A stretch of 64,000 nucleotides of DNA from Paenibacillus daejeonensis DSM 15491 (GCF_000378385.1 NZ_KB899659.1:647418-711417), one strand, 5' to 3'. Shown: positions 6,182-15,511, counted from the first letter of the stretch. Translations and numbers: made by a program. Notes: a model not told the origin generated them from the letters alone.

Positions 6182-7144
6182 ATGATGAAAAAGAAACCCC
6201 TACTCTTACTGATTATGTCCATGATGCTCGTCTTCGCCCTGGGGCAGTCCGTCTGGGCCTTCTCGGATACCACGAGCGATCCGAACGCCGCCAAGATCGA
6301 GGAGCTGAAGCAGCGCGGTATCATTAGCGGCGAGAACGGCAAGTTCATCCCGCAAGGCAAGCTGAGCTATTCCGCTGCCGTATCCCTGCTCGTCAAAGGC
6401 TTCGATCTGAACCTGGACGGCATCAACTTTGTCAAAGAACCCAAAGCGAGCGACTACTTCACGAATGTAAATGACAATGCCTGGTACGCGGACGCGTTTA
6501 TCATTGCTGGCGCCCTGGATCTGGGTCTGCCTCGCGACCTGCAACCAAATGGCGAAATTACACGTGAGCAATATGCACATGCCCTCATGCAAGCTGTGTA
6601 CACGACTGGTGAGTATGCGTTTATTGAAATTTTTATCACGCATGCCGATGAAGCCGATGTCGATCCAGCTTATATGGACGCCGTTCAAAAAGTACTGATC
6701 AGCAAGTTCGCTGCTCTGGACTCGAACGAAAACTTCCATCCAAAAGCAGCCATCACGCGCAGTGATGCAGCCAGCTGGTTGCACGGAGCTATTGAGTTCG
6801 TAGAGTCTGTCGAGCCAATCGAGCCTATGCCGGAAGAGCCCTACAACTCGCCACTGGGCGACTTGAAGTTCGATGTAGAAGCTGTGAATGAAGACATTCA
6901 GCAAGTGACAGTAACTGCAACTGTACCTCATCCAGGCTATGGCCTGCGCATCGCTTCGATCACATTCAACGGAGAAGAAGCCGAGGTGCTGGTAGAGGCT
7001 ACGTACCCGGACCCGGACATGATGTATCCACAAGTCATCACAGACGTGAGTGCCACGACTTATGTGAGCAGCGACTACAAAGTGGTACTGGCCGAAGTTC
7101 TGGAAACGATCAGCGGTGAAAACCCTGCCGTCCCCGCACAATAA
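6182..7144 (+). CDS. Secreted S-layer homology (SLH) domain protein
   Basis: A 320-residue exported protein with a signal peptide MMKKKPLLLLIMSMMLVFALGQSVWA. Three SLH-like repeats cover about residues 30-215 (IEELKQRGIISGENGKFIPQGKLSY; YADAFIIAGALDLGLP...PNGEITREQYAHALMQ; VQKVLISKFAAL...PKAAITRSDAASWL). A proline/glutamate linker (EPIEPMPEEPYNSP) leads to an unassigned beta-rich C-terminal domain of about 95 residues. SLH repeats tether proteins to pyruvylated wall polymers. GAGGTG precedes two adjacent ATGs (6182, 6185), and either could be the start. The terminal domain resembles small protease-inhibitor-like modules seen after SLH repeats, but I cannot assign it. Confidence 0.8.
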   Translation: MMKKKPLLLLIMSMMLVFALGQSVWAFSDTTSDPNAAKIEELKQRGIISGENGKFIPQGKLSYSAAVSLLVKGFDLNLDGINFVKEPKASDYFTNVNDNAWYADAFIIAGALDLGLPRDLQPNGEITREQYAHALMQAVYTTGEYAFIEIFITHADEADVDPAYMDAVQKVLISKFAALDSNENFHPKAAITRSDAASWLHGAIEFVESVEPIEPMPEEPYNSPLGDLKFDVEAVNEDIQQVTVTATVPHPGYGLRIASITFNGEEAEVLVEATYPDPDMMYPQVITDVSATTYVSSDYKVVLAEVLETISGENPAVPAQ

Positions 7145-7161
7145 TTAACATTTCTTTTCCC

Positions 7162-7188
7162 GCGATCTCTTGCAGATCGCTTTTTTTT
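7162..7188 (+). terminator. Rho-independent terminator of the SLH protein gene
   Basis: GCGATCT-CTTGC-AGATCGC followed by eight T. Confidence 0.9.
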
Positions 7189-7198
7189 CGTATACGCT

Positions 7199-7224
7199 TG
7201 AAACTAAGCGACAATTTCTACGTA
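7199..7224 (+). promoter_or_regulatory. SigW-type (ECF sigma) promoter of pspA
   Basis: TGAAAC (7199-7204), 16 bases, then CGTA (7221-7224). This matches the SigW consensus TGAAAC-N16-CGTA exactly, 60 bases before the pspA start. Known: B. subtilis pspA belongs to the SigW envelope-stress regulon. Confidence 0.7.
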
Positions 7225-7284
7225 TAACAATCTTACAAGACCACAAATACAAGTTCATCCAATATGAAGGAGGCTATTCAACTT

Positions 7285-7977
7285 ATGTCCATATTCAAAC
7301 GATTGCGTGACCTGACCCTGTCCAATGTCTATGCCTTGATCGAAAAAGCCGAGGATCCAATTAAAATGACGGATCAGTACATCCGTGACATGCAAGCAGA
7401 TCTGGAAGATGCAGAGAAAGCAGTAGCGGCCCAAATCGCACTGGAGAAGCGCTTCAAGCAGCAATACGAAGAGCAAGCCGCCCTCGTCCAGCGCCGCACG
7501 GAGCAAGCTCACATGGCCGCTAAGGCACAAAATGTCGAACTGGCCCGCCGTGCCCTGGAAGAGAAAAATGCGGCTGAGCAGAAGATGAACGAGTTCAAAG
7601 CGAGCTACGATCAAAACAAAGCTGCGGCTGACAACCTGCGCGGCAAACTCGACGAGATGCGCAAGCAGCTTACCGAGATGAAAAATAAGCGTGAGACTCT
7701 GGTCGCTCGCTATAACGCCGCTAAGGCGCAAAAAGAAATCAACCGCGCCATGTCTGGCTTCGGCAGCGACACCGCCAGCGCAGGCCTGAAGCGAATGGAA
7801 GAGCGCATGCTGCAGATGGAAGCGCAAGCTGAAGCAAGCAATGAAATGCTCGGCAGCAAAGGTCCTTCGCTGGACGATGAATTCGCCGCGCTGGGCAAGG
7901 ATCAGGCGGTCGAAGATGAGCTGGCTGCCCTGCTCAGACAATATGACAAGCCTTCCGATTCCGAAGAAGGCAAGTAA
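7285..7977 (+). CDS. pspA: PspA/IM30 phage-shock protein A
   Basis: A 230-residue protein of the PspA/IM30/LiaH family, almost wholly coiled coil. It begins MSIFKRLRDLTLSNVYALIEKAEDPIKMTDQYIRDM, the amphipathic N-terminal helix and the conserved AEDP segment. A long heptad region runs to about residue 190, then an acidic tail (DEFAALGKDQAVEDELAALLRQYDK). PspA polymers line damaged or stressed membranes and help keep the proton gradient. ATG 7285 is preferred over an upstream in-frame ATG at 7264, which sits on the AAGGAGG. A SigW-type promoter and a two-way terminator frame it as a single gene. Confidence 0.92.
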   Translation: MSIFKRLRDLTLSNVYALIEKAEDPIKMTDQYIRDMQADLEDAEKAVAAQIALEKRFKQQYEEQAALVQRRTEQAHMAAKAQNVELARRALEEKNAAEQKMNEFKASYDQNKAAADNLRGKLDEMRKQLTEMKNKRETLVARYNAAKAQKEINRAMSGFGSDTASAGLKRMEERMLQMEAQAEASNEMLGSKGPSLDDEFAALGKDQAVEDELAALLRQYDKPSDSEEGK

Positions 7978-8007
7978 TAGCTTAGTCGAATGCCATAGCA
8001 AACCCAA

Positions 8008-8062
8008 CAAAAACCGCCTGCAGCTGCTGATACCCCGGTATCGGCCGCTCAGGCGGTTTTTT
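8008..8062. terminator. Two-way terminator between pspA and ung
   Basis: AAAACCGCCTG (8010-8020) and CAGGCGGTTTTTT (8050-8062), with inner pairing CCGGTATCGG. It serves the convergent pspA and ung genes. Confidence 0.85.
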
Positions 8063-8068
8063 AACACT

Positions 8069-8809
8069 TTAGGACTCGCTACCAGCCGCCGTCTCCTGCT
8101 CACCTGCCAACGCTGGATCGGCTATAGCCGGGTCCGCCGGGATGCACCAGTTGATGGGCTCGCGGCCAATGGATCGGAGGAAGGCATTGGTACGCGAGAA
8201 GGGCCGACTGCCGAAGAAGCCGCGATGGGCGGCAAAGGGACTCGGGTGCGCAGTGGCAATGACATGGTGGCGCTGGCGATCGATGAAGGATGCCTTGTCC
8301 TGGGCATGCTTGCCCCACAGAATGAAGACAACCGGCTCCTCTCGCTCGTTCAGCGCGGCGATCACGCGGTCCGTAAACCGCTCCCAGCCGATGCCCTTGT
8401 GGGAATTGGCCGCGCCCCCCTGTACCGTGAGGACGGTATTAAGCAGCAGCACGCCCTGCTTGGCCCACGAAACAAGTGAGCCATGCGGTGGAATCGGGCA
8501 CCCCTCATCGTCTGCCAGCTCCTTGTAGATGTTCTGCAGGGATGGCGGAGTACGGACCCCGGGCTGCACGGAGAAACTCAGTCCATGTGCCTGCTTGGGT
8601 CCATGATAGGGATCCTGGCCAAGAATGACGACCCGCGTATCGGCATAGGACGTAAAATGCAACGCATTAAAAATATCGTGCATTGGCGGATAAATCGTCT
8701 GTTGACGGTATTGGCCCGCCAGATAGGACCGCATTTCTTTGTAATAGGGCTGTTCCAACTCCGGCTGCAGCAGCTCGGCCCAGTCGTTGCGGAAGATTGT
8801 TGACATCAT
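8069..8809 (-). CDS. ung: Uracil-DNA glycosylase (family 1)
   Basis: A 246-residue family 1 UDG that removes uracil from DNA as the first step of base excision repair. Both active-site motifs are intact: GQDPYHG (residues 64-70, with catalytic Asp66) and [13 protein letters not shown] (His188 and the intercalating loop). [11 protein letters not shown] and [10 protein letters not shown] are also conserved. The length is normal for the family, with a slightly acidic C-terminal tail. AAGGAGCATAA precedes two adjacent ATGs. It is convergent with pspA and has no operon partner in the window. Confidence 0.95.
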   Translation of the reverse strand: MMSTIFRNDWAELLQPELEQPYYKEMRSYLAGQYRQQTIYPPMHDIFNALHFTSYADTRVVILGQDPYHGPKQAHGLSFSVQPGVRTPPSLQNIYKELADDEGCPIPPHGSLVSWAKQGVLLLNTVLTVQGGAANSHKGIGWERFTDRVIAALNEREEPVVFILWGKHAQDKASFIDRQRHHVIATAHPSPFAAHRGFFGSRPFSRTNAFLRSIGREPINWCIPADPAIADPALAGEQETAAGSES

Positions 8810-8899
8810 TTATGCTCCTTACTCTTGCAAGATTGAGATTTCTGTCACCTTCTAGTATAAATTAAGCGGCCATGGGGAACAATAAGTGGTGCACTCATA

Positions 8900-8928
8900 T
8901 TGACACGTACCCGTAAAAAAGTTATGCT
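8900..8928 (+). promoter_or_regulatory. Sigma-A promoter of the 86-residue CxxC protein gene
   Basis: TTGACA (8900-8905), 17 bases, TATGCT (8923-8928), 40 bases before the start codon at 8969. Confidence 0.6.
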
Positions 8929-8968
8929 TACAAAGCATTTGCAAATCTATTTGTATAGGTGGGACACT

Positions 8969-9229
8969 ATGTCTACAAAACTGGTGATTAAAGATATTGT
9001 AGCTTCTGACCGCAACGAGCAAACCGGACTGTATCAATATATTGCAACGCTCAGCAACAGTGCCAAGTGCCGTTTGTTCTTCAGCAAGAATCCGGACTGG
9101 AAGCTGATTGGTGTCAATCGTCTGCTGAACATTCCATGCCCAATTTGCCGCAAGGACTACTATTGCAACTGCATGAGCAACCACACCGCCGAGTTGGAGC
9201 GGCAAGTGCTTGAGAACAACCTTATTTAA
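8969..9229 (+). CDS. Uncharacterised 86-residue Cys-rich protein
   Basis: Starts MSTKLVIKDIVASDRNEQTGLYQYIATL and carries a compact Cys cluster, CPICRKDYYCNC, at about residues 56-67. This cluster could bind zinc or another metal. No family is recognised. It has its own consensus sigma-A promoter, and AGGTGGG precedes the ATG. Upstream in-frame codons to 8900 overlap that promoter and are excluded. It is a single-gene unit ended by a weak terminator. The pattern CxxC-x5-CxC is unlike the usual rubredoxin or zinc-ribbon knuckle. Confidence 0.65.
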   Translation: MSTKLVIKDIVASDRNEQTGLYQYIATLSNSAKCRLFFSKNPDWKLIGVNRLLNIPCPICRKDYYCNCMSNHTAELERQVLENNLI

Positions 9230-9239
9230 AAAGAAACGC

Positions 9240-9271
9240 AGCATGGAGCCTATGGGGCTTCTTTTTTTTGC
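9240..9271 (+). terminator. Weak terminator with long T tract
   Basis: GGAGCC/GGGCTTC pairing (one wobble) followed by eight T, directly after the 86-residue gene. Confidence 0.5.
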
Positions 9272-9341
9272 AATCGAATCTGTATACAATGGCAAATAGC
9301 CTGCCGAGCATCGCTCGACAGGCCATCCCTGCAGGCTCCAG

Positions 9342-10337
9342 CTAGCGTACCAGCGCCCGTCCTCCTGCTTCTCGCTTGTAATACGACTCCAGCACCGCTG
9401 CGGCTTTTTTGCCATAAATATCGAAGCCACGGTCGCTGCCAGCCTCCTCCAAGGGGTACAGCTGCACGCTCCAATCCCACCAGAAAAATCCGGCAAACCA
9501 CGGTTCATCCCAGAAGGTCTGAAGCGCTGAAGCATAGAAGTTCGCCTGCTCGTCTTCATCCCTGGGCAGCTCCCGATGCTCAAAATCCCAAGGCATGGTG
9601 GCGCAGCCGCGTGCGCTCCGGCAGCCAACTTCCATGAAAATCACAGGCTTGCCGAACTTTGCCGCGAGTGCCGCCAGCTTGGGCTTCTGCACAGCCCACC
9701 GTGCCAGCATGGTCTCCAGACTGGCTTGCGGCTCATCAGCGACCGGGTAATACGCACTCGTCCCGATATAGTCCACGGCATCAAACCAGGCGATCCCTTC
9801 CTCCTTGCCATGATTAGCATTATACGTAATCGGCCCCGTGTAGATGGCGCGAACGCGGGCAATCAGCTCGCGCCACCGGGCTTCATGCTTCTCCGTCTTC
9901 ACCATCTCACAGCCTACGCACAGCATCTCGCAGCCCAGCTCTTCGGCCAGCTCCGCGTAGTGGCACATAAAATCCGTATACGAGGCGAACCAGGCGTCCC
10001 ACTGGTCCTCGCCGCTCTCGTCATCAGGAAAGCCAATGTAGGCACGCCATTGACCGTCCCTGGAGTTGACCACCGGCTTCAGGCACACCTTCAGTCCCAT
10101 CGCCTTGGCCTGCTTGACCGCAAACGCGATATCCCGGTCCGTCATCGTATAGCCGTAGTCAAAAGAAATCGTCGTCGAATGAACATCCTCCTGGTACGTC
10201 CAAAAGGAAAGCGCGATCCAATCGCTGCCGGTCGCTGCCAGCTTGTGCAGAGAATCCACAGCATACGGCTGCCTGTACGACCCGCGCTTGGCTCCCCAAC
10301 CATAGGTCATGCCTTTAAAAAACGGTCTTATCGTCAT
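9342..10337 (-). CDS. Glycoside hydrolase, GH113-like (beta-1,4-mannanase type)
   Basis: A 331-residue cytoplasmic (no signal peptide) TIM-barrel hydrolase. It opens FFKGMTYGWGAKRGSY and has a likely acid/base Glu144 in CVGCEM and nucleophile Glu236 in FMEVGC, followed by FAGFFWWDW. This layout fits GH113, a clan GH-A family of beta-mannanases. Without a signal peptide it would act on imported mannooligosaccharides. It is the last gene of a ten-gene operon whose transporters would supply that substrate. Another related clan A family cannot be excluded. Confidence 0.75.
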   Translation of the reverse strand: MTIRPFFKGMTYGWGAKRGSYRQPYAVDSLHKLAATGSDWIALSFWTYQEDVHSTTISFDYGYTMTDRDIAFAVKQAKAMGLKVCLKPVVNSRDGQWRAYIGFPDDESGEDQWDAWFASYTDFMCHYAELAEELGCEMLCVGCEMVKTEKHEARWRELIARVRAIYTGPITYNANHGKEEGIAWFDAVDYIGTSAYYPVADEPQASLETMLARWAVQKPKLAALAAKFGKPVIFMEVGCRSARGCATMPWDFEHRELPRDEDEQANFYASALQTFWDEPWFAGFFWWDWSVQLYPLEEAGSDRGFDIYGKKAAAVLESYYKREAGGRALVR

Positions 10338-10379
10338 AGAAGGGCCTCCTATTCCATCCTGATTGACGGGTCTCGCAAG

Positions 10380-11384
10380 TTAGCCCACTACCCCCGTGCG
10401 TTCTACACTCTCTACAAAGTAGCGCTGTACGAACAGATACATAATAACCAGCGGTGCAATGGCGAGCAAAATACCGGTATCGACGATGAGCGCCACATGG
10501 TTCGGATCGACGCGCATGTCGGAGTTGCCGCCAAGTCCGAGCAGCGACGGCAAATACTGGTTGACATTGGCGGGTAACGAGGCCACATTGACGGACATCA
10601 GATCGCTGTTGCTCATGAACAGCGAGGTGTAGAAGGTGTCATTATACTGCCATACAAAAGCGAACAGCATGACGGTCATGATCGCCGGAATCGCATTCGG
10701 AAGCATGATGGTGAAGAAGGTGCGATAGGCACCCGCCCCGTCGATCAGTGCCGCCTCCTCAATTTCTTTGGGCATACCCCGGAAGAACTGATTGAAAATG
10801 TAAATGTACAGGCCCGACTTCAGGCCATTGGCCGTAGCCGAGGTGATCATGGACGGCCAGTACGTATTGAGCAGATTGACGCCATCCTTGCCCGTGAAGA
10901 GCGAGATCAGCCCCATCACATCAAAGCTTCGAAAATGAAGATACATCGGCACCATAAGCGTGTTCATCGGAATCAGAATCGTCAGGATGACGAGTCCGAA
11001 GAGCAACCGACTGCCGGGAAACGAAAACCGGGCAAATCCATAGCCTGCGAGTGCGCAGGATACAGCCTGCAAGAGGGTCATTACCGTGACGAAGAGCAGG
11101 GTATTGCCCAGCATGGGCCAATAATTAAGAATCGACATGGCATGCCGAATATTGTCCAGCGTGAAATGAATCGGCACCATAAAAATCGTCGGATTATAGA
11201 TGTCTATCGGGTCTTTGAACGCAGTCGACAGACGCCTGAAGAGCGGCATCAATATAATGAAGGAAATGCCTGCGATCAAGATATACAGCACTAGCTTCCA
11301 GGCCCACTCCAGCGAGGTGTTGCGCGCCTTATTCAGCCGGTAGACGAACGCTTCGTCGCTCCTTAGCTTATCGATCCGTTCCAT
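10380..11384 (-). CDS. Sugar ABC transporter permease (MalG-type)
   Basis: A 334-residue permease with six predicted membrane helices and the EAA loop EEAALIDGAGAYRTFFTIMLPNAIP, where the ATPase docks. The start MERIDKLRSDEAF at 11384 is set by GAAGGAGGGGGCC just upstream; the frame runs on to 11534 but without a ribosome site. An insertion between the last two helices (SLPANVNQYLPSLLGLGGNSDMRVDPNHVA) is longer than in classical MalG. It pairs with the MalF-type gene 19 bases upstream. No ATPase gene is present, so a shared MsmX-like ATPase is probably used. Confidence 0.9.
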   Translation of the reverse strand: MERIDKLRSDEAFVYRLNKARNTSLEWAWKLVLYILIAGISFIILMPLFRRLSTAFKDPIDIYNPTIFMVPIHFTLDNIRHAMSILNYWPMLGNTLLFVTVMTLLQAVSCALAGYGFARFSFPGSRLLFGLVILTILIPMNTLMVPMYLHFRSFDVMGLISLFTGKDGVNLLNTYWPSMITSATANGLKSGLYIYIFNQFFRGMPKEIEEAALIDGAGAYRTFFTIMLPNAIPAIMTVMLFAFVWQYNDTFYTSLFMSNSDLMSVNVASLPANVNQYLPSLLGLGGNSDMRVDPNHVALIVDTGILLAIAPLVIMYLFVQRYFVESVERTGVVG

Positions 11385-11403
11385 ACGGCCCCCTCCTTCC
11401 TGC

Positions 11404-12306
11404 CTAGTTATAATAGAAGACTCTTCTGGAGACCAGAATGCCGATGACGATGAGCATAATGCCAACCACGCCGGTATAGAGCCAGGACATGGCCGCACTG
11501 AGTCCGAAATTCTGTGCCTGGAAGGCGGTCTCATAAATCTTGCGGGTGACCGGCGAGTCCGCGAACGAGTCGATAACCGTGTAGATGATGTTCGTCAGGA
11601 TCAGCGGGCTGACCATCGGGAACGTAATCTTCCAGAACGATTCGTACGGCGTTGCCCCTTCCATCTTGGCCACCTCGTACATTGCCGGAGGCACCGATTG
11701 CAGCGCAGCCAGGAAAATCAGGATCTGCACGCCGGAGCTGCGGATGATTTCATAGATTCCCGTGACGCCGCTCACAATATAGTCGATGAACCAATCCGGA
11801 AAGCCGGCATTGTCCAGCATGAAGATCAGAGAGATCGAGTCAAAACCACTCTGTGCCTCGCCCAGCTCCTGAGCGACCTGCGAGCTGCCTGTCATGCTGA
11901 TCAGACCAGCCGTCTCGGCCGCCGCGATCGCGCCAGAGGCCAGAATGACGGGCAGGAAGAAGACCGCCCGGGCCAGCCCCCGTCCTTTGAACTTCTGATT
12001 AAGCAGCACCGCCGAGAAGAGACTGAAGAACAGAATCATCGGTACGCTCCAGAGCATGTTCACAACCGACTCGGTCAAAATGCGGTTGAAGGTCGGATCG
12101 ATGTAGAGCGCCTGCTTGAAATTCGTCCACGCCGTGAATTCCAGCTCATAGCCGCCGGGCGCAACATTCAGCTTGCTGAAGCTGAAGCGAGCGGATTGGA
12201 TAAGCGGTGTCGCGAACAGGAACACGAAGCCGACCAGCCAGGGCAGGATAAAACTGAAGCCGACGAGCGCACGTTTTTGCACCAGCGTTAATCTGCGGAG
12301 GTTCAT
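11404..12306 (-). CDS. Sugar ABC transporter permease (MalF-type)
   Basis: A 300-residue inner membrane permease that starts MNLRRLTLVQKRALVGFSFILPWLVGF. The EAA loop is MYEVAKMEGATPYESFWKITFPMVSP. A long extracellular insertion (SGSSQVAQELGEAQSGFDSISLIFMLDNAGFP) lies between the middle helices. Its ATG overlaps the stop of the DUF5696 gene by 4 bases, so the two are translationally coupled. It forms a heterodimer with the following MalG-type subunit. Confidence 0.9.
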   Translation of the reverse strand: MNLRRLTLVQKRALVGFSFILPWLVGFVFLFATPLIQSARFSFSKLNVAPGGYELEFTAWTNFKQALYIDPTFNRILTESVVNMLWSVPMILFFSLFSAVLLNQKFKGRGLARAVFFLPVILASGAIAAAETAGLISMTGSSQVAQELGEAQSGFDSISLIFMLDNAGFPDWFIDYIVSGVTGIYEIIRSSGVQILIFLAALQSVPPAMYEVAKMEGATPYESFWKITFPMVSPLILTNIIYTVIDSFADSPVTRKIYETAFQAQNFGLSAAMSWLYTGVVGIMLIVIGILVSRRVFYYN

Positions 12307-14876
12307 CCTCTCTCACCGCCTACTGTGAAGTCTTGGGCATCTATGCGGACGCCCTGAATGGTGACGGGCTGATCCGAATAGTTGATGTAGATCGAGACGC
12401 CATTCTCATACTGCATCTCTACGACGTCCTGCCCGTGCCGGATATGACGGTCCATCTTGACGGTGCGGAGAGCCGACAGCGTCTCATCCGCCTCGCGGTA
12501 CTGCTCCAGCGCAATGTCATACCAGCCGTCAGCGGACGTGGAATACATCGAATCGTAGGCCGTGAATTTGAGCGTCGACGAAGGCTCCTGCGACCACAGG
12601 TAGTGCGGCGCGGCGCCAAGCTCCAGGGTCCGCAGCAGCTGCAGCCTTGCATCCTGCTCCTCCCGCAGGTTCATCGGCTCACCGGCATAGTCAGCATAAC
12701 CATGGAGTACCATCTGATAGAACGGCACCTCTTCGTCCGTTATACCGAAACCACTGGTACCGGATGGGACATTGACGAAGCGGTCCGCATACCCCAGCGC
12801 ATAGGCGTTGCCGCCAGTCAACAGCAGGTCCGGGTGCGCTGTCTTCAGCTTGTCGAGCTGTTCCGCGACGATTGTCTTGGCCGTCTCCCGGAAGACCGTC
12901 CGACTGGTCCGGTAATCGGCATGTACCTTGTCACCCAGATCGCGCAAGGCGAGCCCGTTGACACCGACATCGGCATAACTGTCAAGAAACTGGTCTACAT
13001 AATAGGGGAGCTTGGCTGGCGACAGCAAGTAATAGGTGCCGAGCTCCGGATTCATCCGATGCAGCGCCCGGTCATAAGGAGCGCGCATGGCTTCCTCACG
13101 CGTGATGAACCGCGCAGCATCGGAAGACGGCGAGAACCGGCCATCGGTCTGATGCACATGCTGGAACGCGACATCCGGATACAGCTTGCCGCCGCCCGTC
13201 TCGAGCTTACCAGCCAACTCGCGCAGATCACTGCGTCCGCCCAGCTTGCCATCGATTTTGACCCGTGCCGGAATCTCATGATTCAACCCTTCGTTGAACC
13301 AGCCGAGATAGCGCATATGAATGGACTGCACCTGATCGGATTGCAGCCGGTCGACGACGGCCTCGGCCTGCTCAAACGTGGTCATCGACACCATCCCCTG
13401 ATAAGGGACGCCGAGAATTGTCTTACGCTTGTCAATGGCGCCCAGTACACTGACGAACATCGGCAGCGCCTTCTCCTCGGTGAGTGGCGAGAGTACACCC
13501 TGCTCCTCCAACTGGCTCCGGTAATGTCGTGCGATGCCGGAATAGTCCGCCTCATCGCCCGATAAGAAATGATACCGAATCGTCAGGTCACCCGTGTACA
13601 GCTCCTCGGTCAGCAATTGAATCTCTTCAACCGTATTACTCTTGTACAGTTCCAGTACATCCTCACCGCGTACGGCGAAGCTGGCGAAATTCTGATTATA
13701 GCTGTTGTTACGACCAGCAATATCCGCCTGGATTGTCGCAATGGCGTCCCCCTGCTCAATGGCCGCATACCAAGCCGATTCACCGCTCTTGAGACCGAAT
13801 ACCGGCAGCCGCGCAGACTCCGAGATCTGACCGCGCCGGCGGATGTTGTCATTTTCATCCTGACCGTACACCCGCTGGGCATAGAGCTCCTGTGAGAGCT
13901 TGCCATTATTGAGATAGATCAGGCTGCCAGTACCGTCGGGAACCAGCATGTAGCCTTCTTCCTCAGGACCCGCTGCTCCGAAAAATCCTAACAAATTCAG
14001 CATCCGCAGCTTATAATCCGGATTCTCCTCAATTTCCCCCGCAGGAACCGTGACAACCAGCGCGTCGTCCTCCAGCCGTACATGCAGCGGAATGACAAAA
14101 CGCGGACGATCTACGGCTCCGCTGCCGGCAATGCCGTTCGCCTCGTTATCCTCCTGCAGATCTTCCGGCGTATAGCCGGCCTCCTGGAATGCAGCGATCA
14201 TCCGTTTCAGTACGAGATCGCGGGCAACGGCCGTATCGAGCCGCTCCAGCACCTCAGGATCATCTTTTTTCGCCAGGTAACGAGCCAGAATATATTTGCC
14301 TTGTGCCTCGTCCAGGTTCGAGAGAACCATCTCTTCCATGCGCGCTTTGCTGATGAATTTGGGCAGGGCGTCGATGCCCAGCTCTGCATCGCCCAGCGTA
14401 TACGTGACCCGGAAGCCGCCCTCGATCCCCTCCGCTTCGAACTGACCTCTGGCAACACTCTCCTTGAAGTTGTTGAAGGTGGCAATCCGGCCCATCCGGT
14501 CACGGAAAGTAAGCGTGAATTGAGAGGACAACGTCTCTTTCTCGTAAGGCGTCGCAATGCTATCGCTTTCCCGGTCTGCCGGGTTGCTGTGCCAGAGGTC
14601 ACCGGATCTCCGGTCCAGCACCGCAAATTCCGTTGTCTCCGGATGAAAATACAGCGCCAGCGCACCCGTCTCGGCAGCCAGCCGCATCCCGGCGAGCCGC
14701 GGCTCACCCGCACCTAGCGAGAGTTCCGTTGTCTGCACAGGCGCCTCGCCTGCCTGCGTATACGAAACGACATCTACGGCAGGGACACCCCGGTTCGCAA
14801 GATAGAGGATCAGGGCGCTTGCAGCGGCAACGAGGACGCACACCAGCACCACATAACGCTTGATTGATCGGTTCAA
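12303..14876 (-). CDS. DUF5696-type large extracellular membrane-anchored protein
   Basis: An 857-residue protein with one N-terminal membrane helix (YVVLVCVLVAAASALILYLA) and a long extracellular part. The first half is beta-rich (FYFHPETTEFAVLDRRSGDLWHSNP region, about 60-330). The second half looks like a TIM-barrel (ALPMFVSVLGAIDKRKTILGVPYQG, GWFNEGLNHE, LTGGNAYALGYADRFVNVP, about 470-770). This matches the DUF5696 family that accompanies ABC sugar transporters and glycosidases in Paenibacillus. Its biochemical role is not established; a glycosidase-related or sugar-binding role is inferred. It is coupled to the MalF-type permease by a 4-base overlap. Confidence 0.75.
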   Translation of the reverse strand: MNRSIKRYVVLVCVLVAAASALILYLANRGVPAVDVVSYTQAGEAPVQTTELSLGAGEPRLAGMRLAAETGALALYFHPETTEFAVLDRRSGDLWHSNPADRESDSIATPYEKETLSSQFTLTFRDRMGRIATFNNFKESVARGQFEAEGIEGGFRVTYTLGDAELGIDALPKFISKARMEEMVLSNLDEAQGKYILARYLAKKDDPEVLERLDTAVARDLVLKRMIAAFQEAGYTPEDLQEDNEANGIAGSGAVDRPRFVIPLHVRLEDDALVVTVPAGEIEENPDYKLRMLNLLGFFGAAGPEEEGYMLVPDGTGSLIYLNNGKLSQELYAQRVYGQDENDNIRRRGQISESARLPVFGLKSGESAWYAAIEQGDAIATIQADIAGRNNSYNQNFASFAVRGEDVLELYKSNTVEEIQLLTEELYTGDLTIRYHFLSGDEADYSGIARHYRSQLEEQGVLSPLTEEKALPMFVSVLGAIDKRKTILGVPYQGMVSMTTFEQAEAVVDRLQSDQVQSIHMRYLGWFNEGLNHEIPARVKIDGKLGGRSDLRELAGKLETGGGKLYPDVAFQHVHQTDGRFSPSSDAARFITREEAMRAPYDRALHRMNPELGTYYLLSPAKLPYYVDQFLDSYADVGVNGLALRDLGDKVHADYRTSRTVFRETAKTIVAEQLDKLKTAHPDLLLTGGNAYALGYADRFVNVPSGTSGFGITDEEVPFYQMVLHGYADYAGEPMNLREEQDARLQLLRTLELGAAPHYLWSQEPSSTLKFTAYDSMYSTSADGWYDIALEQYREADETLSALRTVKMDRHIRHGQDVVEMQYENGVSIYINYSDQPVTIQGVRIDAQDFTVGGERG

Positions 14877-14890
14877 TGATGGCGCCCCCT

Positions 14891-15511
14891 TTACACCCGA
14901 AAGATCAGCTCTCGGTAAATGTTATAGAAGAAATAGAAAATCTGACTGGCCATGCTGAAGATCAGCGTGCCTATAAACACAACGATTCCCATAGCGATCA
15001 CTGTCATGACCAGCGTAATCACCGTCTTGGTAGCTGTATATTGATGGACCGTCATGATGCCGACGAACAGCAGATACCCTGTCCAGACGATGGCGATACT
15101 GGTCGCGAGATAATAGAAGGCGGCTTCTTCCATCGTGAGCATTCGACTGATAAACGTCATCGGCAAATTGATGAGCACGATCGGCAGCATCGCGTAAGCC
15201 GTGGCGATAACAATCTCCCGGAACTTGCCCTCGCCCTCCATCAGGGTCGTGATCGACCAATTGGCGATACAGAACAGCAAGAACGGTGCAACCGTATAGA
15301 TTAAATCGTTCAAACTGTTCAAGTACCGGGGATCGTTGAAGTTGACCATGAACCCTGCAAATTGACGCTGCAGCACTGTGCTCAGCACCAGCATGGCGAT
15401 AATGGCCGCCGCAATGCGCACCCTACCCTTACCGTCGTACTTCAGGTCCCAGTACCCGTCAAACGGATGGAAGATGACATGGAACGGAAATCTATAGTGC
15501 TCCGACTTCAT
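14891..15511 (-). CDS. YIP1-family membrane protein
   Basis: A 206-residue protein with five predicted membrane helices and the YIP1 start FPFHVIFHPFDGYWDLKYDGKGR (hydrophobic patch, then F-x-x-W/D). Bacterial YIP1 proteins have no firm function. In Paenibacillus they recur in sugar-transport operons beside NHL and DUF5696 genes, as here. The start overlaps the end of the NHL gene by 20 bases, so translation is coupled. A scaffold role for the envelope complex is only an inference. Confidence 0.75.
   Translation of the reverse strand: MKSEHYRFPFHVIFHPFDGYWDLKYDGKGRVRIAAAIIAMLVLSTVLQRQFAGFMVNFNDPRYLNSLNDLIYTVAPFLLFCIANWSITTLMEGEGKFREIVIATAYAMLPIVLINLPMTFISRMLTMEEAAFYYLATSIAIVWTGYLLFVGIMTVHQYTATKTVITLVMTVIAMGIVVFIGTLIFSMASQIFYFFYNIYRELIFRV

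Noticed and set aside
6206-7141. 311-codon minus-strand frame opposite the SLH gene
   Set aside because: Shadow of the real gene; the plus-strand product has a signal peptide and SLH repeats, while the reverse product is Cys/Arg/His-rich without domains or a ribosome site.
7255-8103. 282-codon minus-strand frame opposite pspA
   Set aside because: Antisense of a highly conserved coiled-coil gene; it also runs through the pspA terminator.
12333-13565. 410-codon plus-strand frame inside the DUF5696 gene
   Set aside because: No ribosome site and no recognisable domains. Long antisense frames are expected at this GC content.
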